Below are positions 22,959 through 34,652 of a stretch of 64,000 nucleotides of DNA, in pieces. The notes under the pieces were generated by a model that was not told the DNA's origin, made no database searches, and saw only the letters and a list, made by a program, of their open reading frames with translations. Location of the stretch: assembly GCA_036172665.1 (NCBI GenBank), contig CM069872.1, positions 52,252,101 to 52,316,100 of the forward strand, written 5' to 3'. Position 1 is the first letter of the stretch. Each line of letters begins with the position of its first letter. The position numbers and the translations under genes were made by a program. The DNA comes from Prosopocoilus inquinatus (taxonomy: Eukaryota; Arthropoda; Insecta; Coleoptera; Lucanidae).

Positions 22959-24534
22959 ATGATGAATCCTCAGTCTGTATTCGGTATACAGAGCACGGCG
23001 GGGGCCGTTCCGATTCGAAATGAGAAAGGTACGCACACGTAACCTCAACTACTTGTAAGTGCGAGGGGGTCACAAAATAACTAATGATTTCAGGTGAACT
23101 GTCCATGCAAAAAGTCAAGGTGCACAGATATGTGTCGGGGAAACGGCCAGATTACGCCCTGGATTATAGATCCGAGAGCGAGAGCGACGATGAAGACTTC
23201 CTTGAGAAACGCAACCAGCCCAACCAGCAGCCCCAAACACCGGAGCGCGAGCCCAGCGATGATGACATGAACGACCCGCGACTGCGCCGGCTTAAAATCA
23301 GAGAGGCAGACACAGAGGTCAGACCAGAAAGACGCAGGCATGTCGTCGAGCCCGAGGTATTAGAACCGAGCGATGATGAAGACCAAGAAGAAGTCATCCA
23401 TTTACCAGGTGCAAATCCCCCTTCCCTCCCATACTAACATGAGAAATACTCAAAAGCAATCGTTTATAGAACCTAAACACATGTTAGAAGCCCCCGACGA
23501 CGAAGATTCAGGCACCGAACTAAGCGACACGGAAATCGAGAAGCGCAGAGATTCCCTAAAGCAGCGCATGCTAATCAAACAAGAAGAACACGAAGTTATG
23601 ACGAAAGAAGAGGAAAAATCGGACTCGGAATCGTCAGAGAGTTCCGAGGAGGAAGAATACACCGACTCAGAAGAAGAAACTGGTAATTCTTCCGTTGCAA
23701 AAGGACCTTCTCATGTTACTATTGCCTTTTTTAGGCCCGAGGTTAAAGCCGGTGTTCGTTAGCAAGCGAGATCGAATAACTGTGATTGAAAAAGAAAAGG
23801 AAGCCCAGAAGCAAAAGCAGCTTGAACTGGAAGCGGCGAAGCAAGCGGAAGAAAGGCGCAGGCAAACCTTGAGGATGGTCGAGGAGTCGATCCGCAAGGA
23901 GCAGCAGGCCAAAGACAAAGAAAGCAACGAGCCGAATCTAAACGATGTTTGCACGGATGATGAGAACGATGAGGTCGAATATGAGTCATGGAAGCTGCGC
24001 GAGTTGAAGCGAATCAAACGAGATCGCGAGGAAAGAGAAGCGTAAGTAACCACCACATGCACTTTTTAATTAATCTAAAGTTCACGCGTTGATTTTAGCT
24101 TGGAGAAGGAGCGCTTGGAAATCGATAGGATGAGGAATATGACAGAGGAAGAGCGCAGATTAGAAATGAGGTTGAATCCCAAGCAGGTCACCAACAAGGC
24201 GATCAAGGGAAAGTACAAGTTCTTGCAGAAATACTATCACAGAGGTGCGTTCTACCTCGATGCTGAAGATGATGTATACAAGCGAGATTTCTCACAAGCC
24301 ACTCTCGATGATCACTTTGATAAAACAACACTGCCAAAAGTCATGCAGGTGAAGAACTTCGGCCGTTCTGGTCGCACGAAGTACACTCATCTGGTGGATC
24401 AAGATACCACGCAGTTTGATTCGCCTTGGGTCAGCGAAACCGCTCAGAACTTGAAGTTCCATTCGACGCAAGCGGGTGGGGTTAAGCAGGTGTTTGACAA
24501 ACCCACATTGAAAAAACGAAAGCTGCAGCAGTGA
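22959..24534 (+). CDS. MFAP1: Microfibrillar-associated protein 1 (spliceosomal MFAP1)
   Basis: Five exons (22959-23028, 23094-23408, 23470-23682, 23735-24041, 24099-24534) join into 446 residues, close to the vertebrate length of about 439. All four introns are GT-AG and 52-65 bp. MFAP1 is a conserved nuclear protein of the spliceosomal B complex, needed for tri-snRNP activation. The N-terminus carries the family signature [19 protein letters not shown] and [14 protein letters not shown]. Next come acidic, serine-rich stretches (including EEYTDSEEE), a long charged coiled-coil region, then the highly conserved C-terminal block [17 protein letters not shown] through [20 protein letters not shown]. 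The first of two adjacent ATGs was taken as the start. AATAAA lies 27 nt after the stop. Confidence 0.97.
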
Positions 24535-24560
24535 AGTGATTGATTGGTTGGTGGTATTTT

Positions 24561-24566
24561 AATAAA
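24561..24566 (+). terminator. Poly(A) signal of MFAP1
   Basis: AATAAA, 27 nt after the MFAP1 stop and 46 nt before the ATG of the downstream micropeptide. Confidence 0.6.
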
Positions 24567-24611
24567 ATGTCATTTGAATGACAATCCTTAAATGTGTCAG
24601 TGAAATTTTTC

Positions 24612-24782
24612 ATGAATGATCAGAGTACAAGTCCGCCGCTTAGACCACTGACGAAAATATGCACCACAAAATGTTTGGTCCTCGCGGTGGTGTGTCTGGT
24701 GTATCTTGCAGTGGCTTTAATGATCGCGGTCATTTACAATGGAATTAAATATAAGGACTGCAATTGCACGTGCCGTGCTTAA
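24612..24782 (+). CDS. Putative 56-residue single-pass membrane micropeptide
   Basis: A short intact frame encodes 56 residues: a polar N-terminus (MNDQSTSPPLRPLTK), a strongly hydrophobic helix of about 23 residues (LVLAVVCLVYLAVALMIAVI), then a short tail KYKDCNCTCRA with three closely spaced cysteines. The layout suggests a small integral membrane protein with cysteines next to the membrane. I recognise no family. The ATG is only 77 nt after the MFAP1 stop, so it may be a second cistron, a read-through product, or an independent gene with its promoter inside MFAP1. AATAAATAAATA follows at about 24922. It could still be a chance ORF, but the clean helix and Cys-rich end argue against that. 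Confidence 0.55.
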   Translation: MNDQSTSPPLRPLTKICTTKCLVLAVVCLVYLAVALMIAVIYNGIKYKDCNCTCRA

Positions 24783-25024
24783 GGAAGGCTTACCAACAAT
24801 GTGTATTTAATTTTCATAAAAATTACAGTTTTCACAAAATTACATTACATTTTCTTCAACAGTTAAATTTTTTAGTAACCTTGTTCGAGAGTGATGTTTA
24901 CAATTTGATAGCCCCATTTAAAAATAAATAAATACCTGTCAACTGATTACATGAAAGGAAAAAAGAACTGGGAATCTGTTAGGTATAAAGAAACAAGCGA
25001 GTGCCAAATATTACAAATTTGTGT

Positions 25025-28000
25025 TCATTTAATTAGATGCTGTTTTGCATACTCCCAAATAAAAATAGCACCGGCCACATGTACATTTAAGGAACGAACG
25101 AACCCAAACTGCGGAATCTCCAGGCACACGTCAAGCAATGGAATAATCGAAGGCACAATCCCCTCCTTCTCGTTTCTAAAATCAAACGCACTTTCAATTA
25201 CAATTTCAACATGACTGTGAAGTGTTACCCCAAAACAAGGACTGACTTGCATGGAAACTGAAACCTTTCCAGGTGAACGCTCTCGGAAGTCTGCTCTGCC
25301 CCAATCACAACATAACCTCGTTGCTTCGCCCCCACCAAATAACTCCTAAGGTCTTCCGCCTTGACCTCAATAATATCCACCCAGTTCTCCGAGGACATGC
25401 TCAGGCTTTTAAAATCTTTGCCGTGCACGGTTTTGCCATCGTTAATTACCATTTGTTTCACCCTGTAAACCTCGCAGGTCCGAGAGAGCCCACCCAAGTT
25501 CGCAGGGCTCTCAATCAAACTGCAAACGAGGATGAGATCGCTTTTAAAACCTCGAGCTTCACGCATCCAAGGAATGATTTTTTTCTGGAGGTTACCACAG
25601 GTCACCTCTTTAAGATCGTCGGTCTGCTCTGAGCTCGCATGGAGTTTTATGAACGAAACGCACTTGCGCAGCTCCTCATTTTTGTTGCACGCCTTCAAGT
25701 TACAATCACTCTCCAGTAAAACCTGGGGCCTGAGCAGTTCCCACTCGGTCGGTGTAACCCCATCAAGTCTGGGGATTTCAATGTAAATGGTTTCAAGGGT
25801 GTAGTGCCTGTGGGGGTCGAACAAATCTAAGAAATACTCGTCACTTTGGAGGATGTTACGAATTTCTTTCGCATTGCTTTCCCTCAGGGTCGACTGTACG
25901 CTCTCTATTATGGCTTTGTATTTACGTAAGATGTTCTCGTATGGTTTTGCACAACAAAAGTCCCCCAATTTTTTAATCGCAATCTACGAGTGCACTTTCT
26001 CTTGCTTTTAAAACTGTAAAAACTGAGGGAGACTCACCTGTGAATACAAGCGTAGCTTGAACTGAGGCCCCATCGTCCAAGGCAGCAAGACGCCGAAGAG
26101 TTTGTCGATCGTTTCCTCGGGTTTCCCTATGCAGACGTGAAGCAAGACGGAGATGAAGGCCACGATTGTCGAAGGACGTGTGTGATCGGTGCACTGGATT
26201 TTGCTGGCTATTTCATCGATGAAGTTGCTCGCCCCAAGGGATGACAATCGAATCAACAGCCACTGGAGTAGGTGTTTAATAGACGGTTGATGGCTCTCGC
26301 TGCAGAAGGAATTCATTACGAATTCGATGAGCACGGCAACCTGCTCATTCGAAATGTAATTATGCACCAGCAGGAGCCCCTGCGTAATCCTCAGCTTCAC
26401 CAAGTGTATCTACAAGAATTACATTTTTAACACAAACGTAGAAAGGGCTCTCCCCCCAAAATTCTTTTACCTGTGAGTCTGCGAAGTATCGTTTGTTAAA
26501 ATGCGCTCTGTATTTCTCAAGTAGGGCCAAGACGATTGCGTCGGCTATTTTGCAACGGCAGACTTCATTGGCGGCACTTCCCAAAATCCTGAGCAGTGTT
26601 GCGGTAGCCTTAGAGCGAATTATAGTTTCTTCCAACGCAGGACTAAAAATCGATGTAAAGTTTGGCAAGACGCTTCATTGGCAGACTTACCCCCTACTTT
26701 TCGCTTGCGTGCTCCTTTAACAGTCCTTGAATCTCCAAGCAAACATCGTACTCGATCCTTAAATAAAAAAAAATAAATAAATGGAATTTCGCCCCCGAAT
26801 TAAATTAAACGACGCACACTTACTTTCTTTGTTTGCCATAAACACCTCCGTACAGCAATAATTCAAGGAGTAGAGGAACGAAAGGTTCTAAATCGCCCCC
26901 TCCTTTGGATTTAGTTTCGAGGATATCTGCCACGACATAAGCCGAAGGCTCATACTCTTTTAGAAGGTGATTCACTTCACTCAAGTTGAACCTGCACGTC
27001 AAATACTGCTTTAATCCAGACCTGAATGCGCTTGCGCTCGAGTTGCCTTTCAAACTGCCCAGTTTGCTGTAGCAAGCCCTAAGGAATTTCGGGACATCTT
27101 CTGCATTGAAACAACCCACAATGAGAGGAAGATGTTTAAGTATGACTTCTTCGCCTTGAGTATTCAGCAAGCTCTCGAGTACCCGAAATGCTTCGTCTTT
27201 TGGTGGGGCTGATGCGCAGTACTTGAGGACAAAGAAGTCGAGCAGTTTTGCATTCGCCTCTTTTAAAATCACCCCCCATTTCTGCGTGAAATCTAAGCAG
27301 AGCCCGAGGCAGCACGCGATGACGACAGCAAGATGCAATTGGTGTCGCTCGAAACTTTCCGAGTTTAAAATAAAATGAGCAGTCTCTTCCCTGAGCTTTA
27401 CATCGTGCTTGCCGGGTGTTACATTGTTGATGATGACATCTGTTAATACGTCGAAATCATCATCTCTTCTTACATCGTACATTCGCTGATGTATGTAACT
27501 AAAGACTTCTGCCTTGCTGAGATAAGATTTGCTTAAATGCAGTACGATGCAATCACGTGTTTGCGTCGGGACTTCCCCGTCTTGCGCCAGTGAAAACAAC
27601 TTGCGCAACACCACATCGTCCCCCTCGATTAATTTCATTAAGACGTGTATTTTGCCAGCGCTCACAAAAACCTTGTCCCTCTGCCACTTCTCAAGCTCAT
27701 TGAAAACTCGTTGCTTCTTCATCCAAGTCGATTTCGACAGGAATTTGGGAAGAACGTCTTTGAAGATTTGGTCACATTCGACTACGCAAGCGGAACTATT
27801 TAGAAATTCTTCAAGCGAAACGCCTTCTAGGTTAAAACCCTCAAAATCAAAGGCTAAACTGAGGCACCCCCCTCTGATAAACCTGTGCGGGAGATTCTTG
27901 AATTTGCGGATCAGCTCTGCGAATAGTCCCATGGGCATGGTTTGAACCCCATCGCAGTTCAAGACGGTTTTATAAAAATGCCATGCTGCTGGGGGCACCC

Positions 28001-29144
28001 ATGGTATGCTCAGGCTTTCCTCCACCAAAACAACATATATCTCATTGTTGCAGATCTTGATGAATTGCCCCAGGGCAAGCAGGCTCTTGTAATACTCTTC
28101 CGAATTTTCCAACTTATTCAGAGCTACCAACACATACTTAACCACAGTTTTAAAAAACGAAACCTCCATACTGCAGCATCCCCCGTCGTGCAGCAAATGG
28201 ATTAATCCGTGAAACGCAATCGAATTTAACGCGTGCGTCAACATAGATTTGTACAAGCAAGTCAACCACATTTGGTGAAGCCCCGCAATGCCGTCCAGCA
28301 ATGCCAGTGACGGGATAATGAGGTGCAATTGACTGTCGTCGAGTGCCTCGACTAAATTAAAAAAGTTCCCCCACATTTTTGTGAAATCGCTTCTGCTCTT
28401 CGCTTGGTTATGCACGATATCCAAGTAGCAATCGAATGTGTCATCTTCAGAGGCAATTCGCTTGATGCAGCCCTTCAGAATGTAGAAGGCCAGTTTCCTG
28501 TCACCATGTGCATCGCTTAACAACTTGCATTGCAGAAAAACCCAAAATTCGGGGTGCCTCGGAGGCGCAAGCGCATCGCTTAAGCACAACAGCGTTTGCA
28601 GGTCCTCGTTTCGTAAGACCGCCGACATAATTTCAGGGCAGCTTTCAGATAGCTCTGCGGCATACTTCACCAAGAGAAGTCTCAGTCGTCCGCTATCGGC
28701 TTTTAGGTATAACTCGGCTAGGAAAGGTCCGTCGATAATTTCGTGGAACAAATCGAGATTGCACGTGTTCAGAGCGACTTCCAGCAAGCTCGTCGTGACC
28801 AGCGCATCCTCCGAGTTATCCCGCAGGTGCTTCAGGAAACACCTGAAGTTATCATCACTTGGCTCGGCCACTAGAACCACAGTTAGTATGCTGCAGACTT
28901 TCTCAAGGTTATCGGGTGTGATCATTCCCAGCAGTTTCTCAAGTGGTTGAATGCCCAGATTGGTCAGCGGTAGTCCACGGTATATACTGATCCGCAAGGC
29001 CAAGTCCAAGACGTGCACATCTTCGGTTCCTGCGATTGTCGCATTCAGTGCGTTTTCTGAGGCACACAAGGCCAGCAAGGACGAGATTTCTTCGATGGAG
29101 TATTGCCAGGCTAGTATTTGCTTGAGATTCGAGGTTTTTTTCAT
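25025..29144 (-). CDS. TARBP1: TARBP1/Trm3-type tRNA (guanosine-18-2'-O)-methyltransferase
   Basis: Six exons on the minus strand (29144-26824, 26757-26698, 26642-26471, 26409-26038, 25983-25229, 25175-25025) join without a frame break into 1276 residues. The family methylates the 2'-OH of G18 in the tRNA D-loop. Most of the protein is an alpha-helical N-terminal region typical of TARBP1/Trm3. The C-terminal 150 residues, from about 1123, form a SPOUT (SpoU) fold: motif 1 in [17 protein letters not shown], motif 2 in SVLVLGNEKEGI (interrupted by the last intron) and motif 3 in [16 protein letters not shown]. Human TARBP1 is longer (about 1621), mostly N-terminally. The apparent stops at the ends of the open stretches are intronic. 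The start MKKTSN is the first ATG of the open frame. Confidence 0.95.
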
Positions 29145-30029
29145 TTTGAGGTCTTATTTTACGCTTTGATATCTGGCAAGTGCATATCAAACATAAATGT
29201 TCAAATTCTTCACTTGCATCACGATTTTTTTGGACTCGATTGCACGCATGCACAAAATAAGTTACTAAAGAAAACAGCTAAATCTTACCCATCGAGCACC
29301 TTAATCATTAAAGTTGCGGGGGGGCGGGGGCTCGAAGCGAGTAGACGCTTTCATATGCACCCATGCGGAGTTCTGAACGATTCCCATTCCCAGCTTGATA
29401 ACATAGTTTCACGCTTTTAATTCTTTCAGATTCAGAATAATTATTATTATTGCAGCGCAGCTTATCTCTTTAATGCAGTGCGGTTTAACAACGCAAGATA
29501 CAAGCGTGGATGAGATGAGAACGTTCGTGAATATAGGTTAGGTTACGACGAAGTCGGTTGCGCTTTCTTCGGTAAGCCAAAATCTGCTACCTAAAACACG
29601 AACGGTTATTTTTGTGTAAAGTTACACCTTGTTTCACGCTTACGAAATGGTTTGTGTAATAAATAAATGCGTTTCAAGCACACAACGCGATTTTAGGTTA
29701 GAAAACAGAAAAATGGACGCCGACGCACTACTGCCAACCCCGTAGACGGAGAAGCCAACCTTGTGGATTTATATTTTGCAATGTTCTTAATCGAAGAACA
29801 CCTCAATCAACCTCAAGAACTATGAATAAAATTAAATTAAAAATTAAAATTGTTGTTTTAAAAGCTTGCAGCCAAATTGTTTTCATAGTGCACACTAAAA
29901 ACACACGGAAGTAGAATGCGTTGCCTACATCAACATTTTAAGGCGTCGCGATTTAAAACAAACGATACGCACGGCTGCGAGAGTTTGGTGCTGAGCCCCC
30001 CCCCACCCCCTTGTATTTTCTTGTAAACT
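29145..30029. other. Intergenic between TARBP1 and the opsin
   Basis: Holds the probable TARBP1 promoter (minus strand) and the opsin 3' flank. G-rich and C-rich runs lie near 29315-29332 and 29995-30010. No gene seen. Confidence 0.4.
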
Positions 30030-32799
30030 TCAATCATCTTCACGATTTATTCTCCTACGGGGGGTCAAAGTTCTAACCAATCGCCTCATGCTTGATTTAT
30101 TACTGAAACTAGGCCTCATCCACCAAGAAGCTTTATACTGCGAGCTGTCCTTTCTCAAATCGGTCTCAGCTATGGCCATTCCTTCCAGTTCAGCGGATTT
30201 TTGGCGTAAACACGGCGGCTTTCTAGAACTTAAGTCGACCGTAACAAATTCCTCGATGACATCATTCCTATCATCACCACTAACGGTCCTAGTGGCTTTG
30301 TTGGAGCGCCTTCCTGAAATTGACCAGACGGCGGTGCTGATCCCCCTCGCCGAACTCCGCCCTTTGCAGAACAGAGAACGAAGTTCCGTCTTAAATCTCG
30401 GATGGGTCAAGGCGTATATGTAAGGGTCGACGCAGCTCGCGCTTTTGCAAAACAAAGCCGGCACCATTGAGGTAAAAGGCGTTATCAAATCGGCCCTCCC
30501 GGATATGCCAAGCAGGGAAACCAAAGCGTACGGCGTCCAGGCGATAAACCAGAGCGCAATCACGCATAGGACGATGATGGCCAGCTTAAGCTCTTGCTTT
30601 CGTTTTTGCTCTTCCTTGACGTGCCTGCTCGATTCTTTGGCTAGGATATTGTTTTTGGTGAGGTTGCGTTGAATTATTACAACGTGAACGATGTTGATGT
30701 AGGAATAACAGATGAGGACGAACGGCACAAACCAAGCTGCGATGAAGAAGGACAGAATGAAGTATTTTATATTCGGATCGGGCGTTAAGTAATCGTAAGA
30801 GCAGCTGATTAAATACGCTTCGGGTACGTACACTCCCAGCCCGATGTCCAAAACTGGGATTAGAGAGAACGTCCCACCGTATATCCAAGCTATTATTAGA
30901 AAGATTTTTATGCGTACGTAACTCGATTGCTTCTGGAGAGGAAACTTGATCACGTAGAAGCGATCCAGTGATATTACAGCGAGGGTGCAGATGGAAACAG
31001 TCCCGCTTATGCCCCCCAAGAAGCCATATAATTTACAGCCTGAAATAATTTTCTCTTTTTCATTTCAGAACAAAAATAAACAGAAAAATTACCTATATCT
31101 CCTAAAACCGGGCCGAAGTAGATGCAATTGTAAAGAAAAATCGGGATCATTAACATCATTATTAAATCGCTGATTGCCAAATTTAATATGAGATTGTTTG
31201 CAGGGGTACGCAAAGACTTACACCTAAAAGAAATAACTATAATGATTCAATTTGTTTGTTGTTGTTGAACGGTAAGTTAGGTCTAGTATGTTAAGTCCAT
31301 GGAACAGATTGGTCTAGATGTAATATGTCTAGAGGGAGCAACAAATGAAATTGACATGCGCGCTACAAGACGCGGCCGCGTCTTTAACAGTAAATAAAAA
31401 TGTATTCGTAAAGTTGAGATATTAAACAGTGTTATTATGTGTTTGTTTGATAATAAATAACAATACGGTGAGTATTACATTGTAGAAAAAGCTTATTAAT
31501 ATTTTTAAATGTTACGCACCTCGCTTACTGAAGGCTGGAAGCTGACCGTCAGGATTTCAAGTTCTGAAACGTTCAAATCATACACAATATAAAATTTATA
31601 TCCAATTTTGGCTCAGAACTGACTTGAACGTTTTAAAACTTGAAATTCTAACGCATAGAACAGGCCTTAAATGTTTGTTGCTCACGCACGTTTCGAACTA
31701 TTTCATTCGCGCTCTACATTTTTCGCTTGCAAACGTCCGCCATCTGTGAGAACAAAACTTAACTAAACACGTTGCTAATATGATTTAAATTGAATTAGAA
31801 TTGCATTAATTAGTTTAAAAACCCTTAACGATATTTATTTTCTGTTACAAACAACAAATTATGCTCAACTTAAATCGCCCTGTATTAAAATAATTAATTA
31901 CCGCATGAGATGCCAATTGTGACAATAGGTGAATTTTCGCCAGCTACTTGTTATAACCAGTAATTGAAACCGATTACTTTTGTCATTTTGGCCACGTCAG
32001 AGTAATGCTGTTTGACGTCATCGAATACGTCATTGCTGTTACTCGGTAACAGAAATCTGTTACCTAGGTCGCGAGGTAGGTAATGAACATAGGTAATTGA
32101 AAACCGGAACTATCAATCCCTACTGTATAAAATAAAGTGATATAAATGTAAATTTGAAAATCATTATTAAAAATAATTCCAAAATTATTGGGATTAATTT
32201 TCTAAATACATCTTCTTTTAGAATTACACCTCAGCATTTTCGCCATCACTGCAAAAGTTATAACTTTCGATTGGTGGGGGTTAACCTACTAGGTTAATAC
32301 TGATTACCGAATCAAGTATGGCGAAAATTCACCTAAAGTTTAAAATAATTCCACGGGTAAAACGGGTTGCATAACTTTAAGGCGCCATGTTTAAAAATGG
32401 ACGAGCTTCTCAATGAATTATTTTAATTTAATTTATTCTGGTTAGGTTAAACTCTTACCTTACGAATAGAATTATAACGAGCATGTTTCCACAGAATCCC
32501 ACGCTCATAATAATCGAATACAAAACTGCCAGAGCATAGAAGTGCGATTTTGAGGGCGGCGAAAATTTTAACCAATGCGAATTAATGTGTTCGATGTAGT
32601 CTTCCGTGAAAAATCCTGCGCTTTTCCACATTTCCACCGGATAATTCTGCTTGAAGGTTTCGATCAGCGCCGTCAAGTTTTCCGCAGAAGGATCATCTTC
32701 GCAAGCGCGGGAGGCATTCGTCGGAAGCGAAGAAATTAAATTTGCCGCGGCGAAGTCTAAGAAGAAAACAATAATTAAGTGTGGTGAGTGTTGAAACAT
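30030..32799 (-). CDS. Rhodopsin-family visual pigment, Rh7-like opsin
   Basis: Three exons (32799-32459, 31223-31093, 31039-30030) give 493 residues. The chromophore lysine is K356 in ALFCKSASCVDPYIYALTHP, which makes it an opsin and not another GPCR. Other landmarks are C159 and C237 for the disulphide, a tyrosine three residues after C159 (vertebrate counterion site, as in invertebrate opsins), E231 in the second extracellular loop as possible counterion, DRF in place of DRY (183-185), WTPYA in helix 6, and DPYIY replacing NPxxY. The N-terminal extension of about 83 residues, with NAS and NLT sequons, and the long basic C-tail fit Rh7-type opsins, which are Gq-coupled in flies and serve extra-retinal or circadian light sensing. 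Arthropsin is an alternative. Intron 1 is about 1.2 kb, intron 2 only 53 bp. Confidence 0.88.
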
Positions 32800-33666
32800 T
32801 TTTTTGTTAGATCTTGCTAGCCGCCAAACTTTCTGATGTGACGGGCTTTAGGTAACTGGACAAAATACCTTCCAATGCTTTCATGTTGGACGCTCCTGCG
32901 CAGGGTAATACTTTCATTTTAACGATTCAGTCTTAGGTACTCAAGTTTAAATCGTAGAAGTATAGCAACAAAATGCAGTCGAAAGCAAAAAACAGTAGAC
33001 AATTACAGTTTTCTATCATTTTACTTTCTCCAAAATGCTTCTGTGACCTTTGTAAAACGTGTGAAGTCGTATTTAAACTGTACCATTTTGAAGAAAGAAA
33101 CATTACAGGAAACTATAATTGTCTGCTACATTTTTGCTTTCCACCACTTTTTAACTTTATTTAAAAAAAAATAGTAAAGGAGGTGACAAACTGCTTTGAA
33201 AATGTCACGAAACACTACAGGCAGAGTTTTGAAAGCCTTTGCAAATAAATATTTCAGATTAGGTCCACATAGAAAGGCAGTCAAAGCGTAAGGATTATTA
33301 CTAAAAAAAAAAAAAATATATATACACCACCATCAAAGACCTTGGAAGAGAAATGGTCTACATGCAGAGGTTTATTTAATTCTAAAGAGCTCTGAGAATT
33401 AATTCCACTATAGCTTCTCACAACAGAATTTTATTTCAACGATCACAGGAAAGCCTTGAAAAAATAATTTACATAAGCACATTAATAATATTAATGAAGT
33501 TGTCTCTGCGTTAATACCCCCCCAAAAAGAGCAAAAAGAAATTCTCGAATCCATAATCTAAGAATCCATTCAGAAATTTCCCCAGAGACTTCTTACATCT
33601 TACATAAATTCTCTCTCTACAACAAATGAGCTGAACTAATACGTTGATTGCTTCCACGGTAATTTA
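32800..33666. other. Opsin 5' flank and intergenic DNA
   Basis: Contains one MITE-like element (32980-33142) and otherwise AT-rich sequence with no gene. The first 100-200 bp next to 32799 should include the opsin promoter. Confidence 0.4.
32980..33142. mobile_element. MITE-like inverted-repeat element, family N copy 3
   Basis: Left GAAAGCAAAAAACAGTAGAC, then AATTACAGTTTTCT and TTTCTCCAAAATG; right CATTTTGAAGAAAGAAACAT, then TACAGGAAACTATAATTGTC and TTTTTGCTTTCC. The terminal inverted repeats are about 55 bp and quite intact; the interior is shorter than in the two 16-19 kb copies. Confidence 0.72.
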
Positions 33667-34160
33667 TTAAGATGCGCAATCTTTATATGGGACGTTATCT
33701 AACTTAAGAGTTTCTGGCTTAATCCTCAGCTCTACAACGAAAAAAAAATCGTTAAATAACTAGAGCGAGCGGTTTGAATAAATCACAGCTGTACATACGA
33801 TATGTGCCCGGCTTAACTTCCTTCGCCTGAACAACCGTTGTCACCAATTCGTGCTCGACTTCCCTGGAATGTTTTATTAACTGAAACGACGAAGGATTTT
33901 TATTAGAATTAAACAATGTGCCACTTAGTTCTAAAACGGTACTTCTGCGATAGCGTTTGCGTCTGTGACGTGTTTGTACTTCTTGAATTCCTCGTTGATC
34001 TTCTTCCTGGCCATCGTCAGGGCCAAATCGTCCTCGTTGAAAACTTTTTGCCTGGCACGGTGCATGCTCTTGAAGCAATTTAAAACCTAGAAGGGCGTCT
34101 GCGTAATACGGCAAACTAATAAAGTGATTTAAATACTTCTCTGCGCAAATTAGACGACAT
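33667..34160 (-). CDS. LYRM7: LYRM7/MZM1L, complex III Rieske assembly factor
   Basis: Four small exons (34160-34137, 34086-33943, 33880-33799, 33731-33667) join to exactly 104 residues, the same length as human LYRM7. This LYR-motif protein is a mitochondrial matrix chaperone that stabilises the Rieske Fe-S protein UQCRFS1 before its insertion into complex III. Conserved blocks are VLNCFKSMHRARQKVF, RKKINEEFKKYK and the C-terminal LKLDNVPY. The first exon codes for only MSSNLRRE. The longest open frame here (33752-34114) is in the wrong frame; only the spliced reading gives the family match, and all splice phases agree. Head-to-head with the unknown gene at 34653. Confidence 0.92.
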
Positions 34161-34652
34161 TCCGGACTTAGAAAAAAAAATATATATATATATATATAAT
34201 AAATATAAGCGAAGAGGTTATGTAAACTTTGAAATATTCAGAGTTAAATTTCTAACGCAACTTAGGGCGGTTACCAAAAGTGAATCAATTACATGTTTTA
34301 AAGTGATTTACATTCGAGAAAAATGCGATTTTGAAAACTAAAATCTGCAAAAGTAAGTATAATTGAGAATTTATTTCTGAACGTATTCGAGGAGTACCTG
34401 GAGCATGACCTGGAGTACGTTCGTAAACTCGGAAGAAAAAGAAGCCGAGATATTTTTCGTAATATATAAATGTGAGTTGCTTCTTTAATTTCAATTACTG
34501 TCCAAGTAAAGCAGTTTTCTATTATTTTTAGGATAACGCTTGCCCGGAAAATATTTATCACTTCCTTTTCTTGCGGATTTATAACTTTGAATCCAAGTGG
34601 CGAGTGTTGTGGCAACGCCGCGAATTTATGGTTTTGTGTCGCCGCGTCCGTA
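34161..34652. promoter_or_regulatory. Divergent intergenic region, LYRM7 / unknown gene
   Basis: A 492-bp gap between two divergent start codons, so it must carry both promoters. A TA microsatellite (about 34182-34198) lies close to the LYRM7 start. I see no specific factor site. Confidence 0.4.

Noticed and set aside
25176..25228. Frameshift in the TARBP1 SPOUT domain
   Set aside because: The break between LVLG and NEKEG is a normal GT-AG intron of 53 bp.
33752..34114. 120-codon minus-strand ORF as a gene
   Set aside because: It covers two frames of LYRM7 exons plus intron; splicing in the correct frame gives a 104-residue LYRM7.
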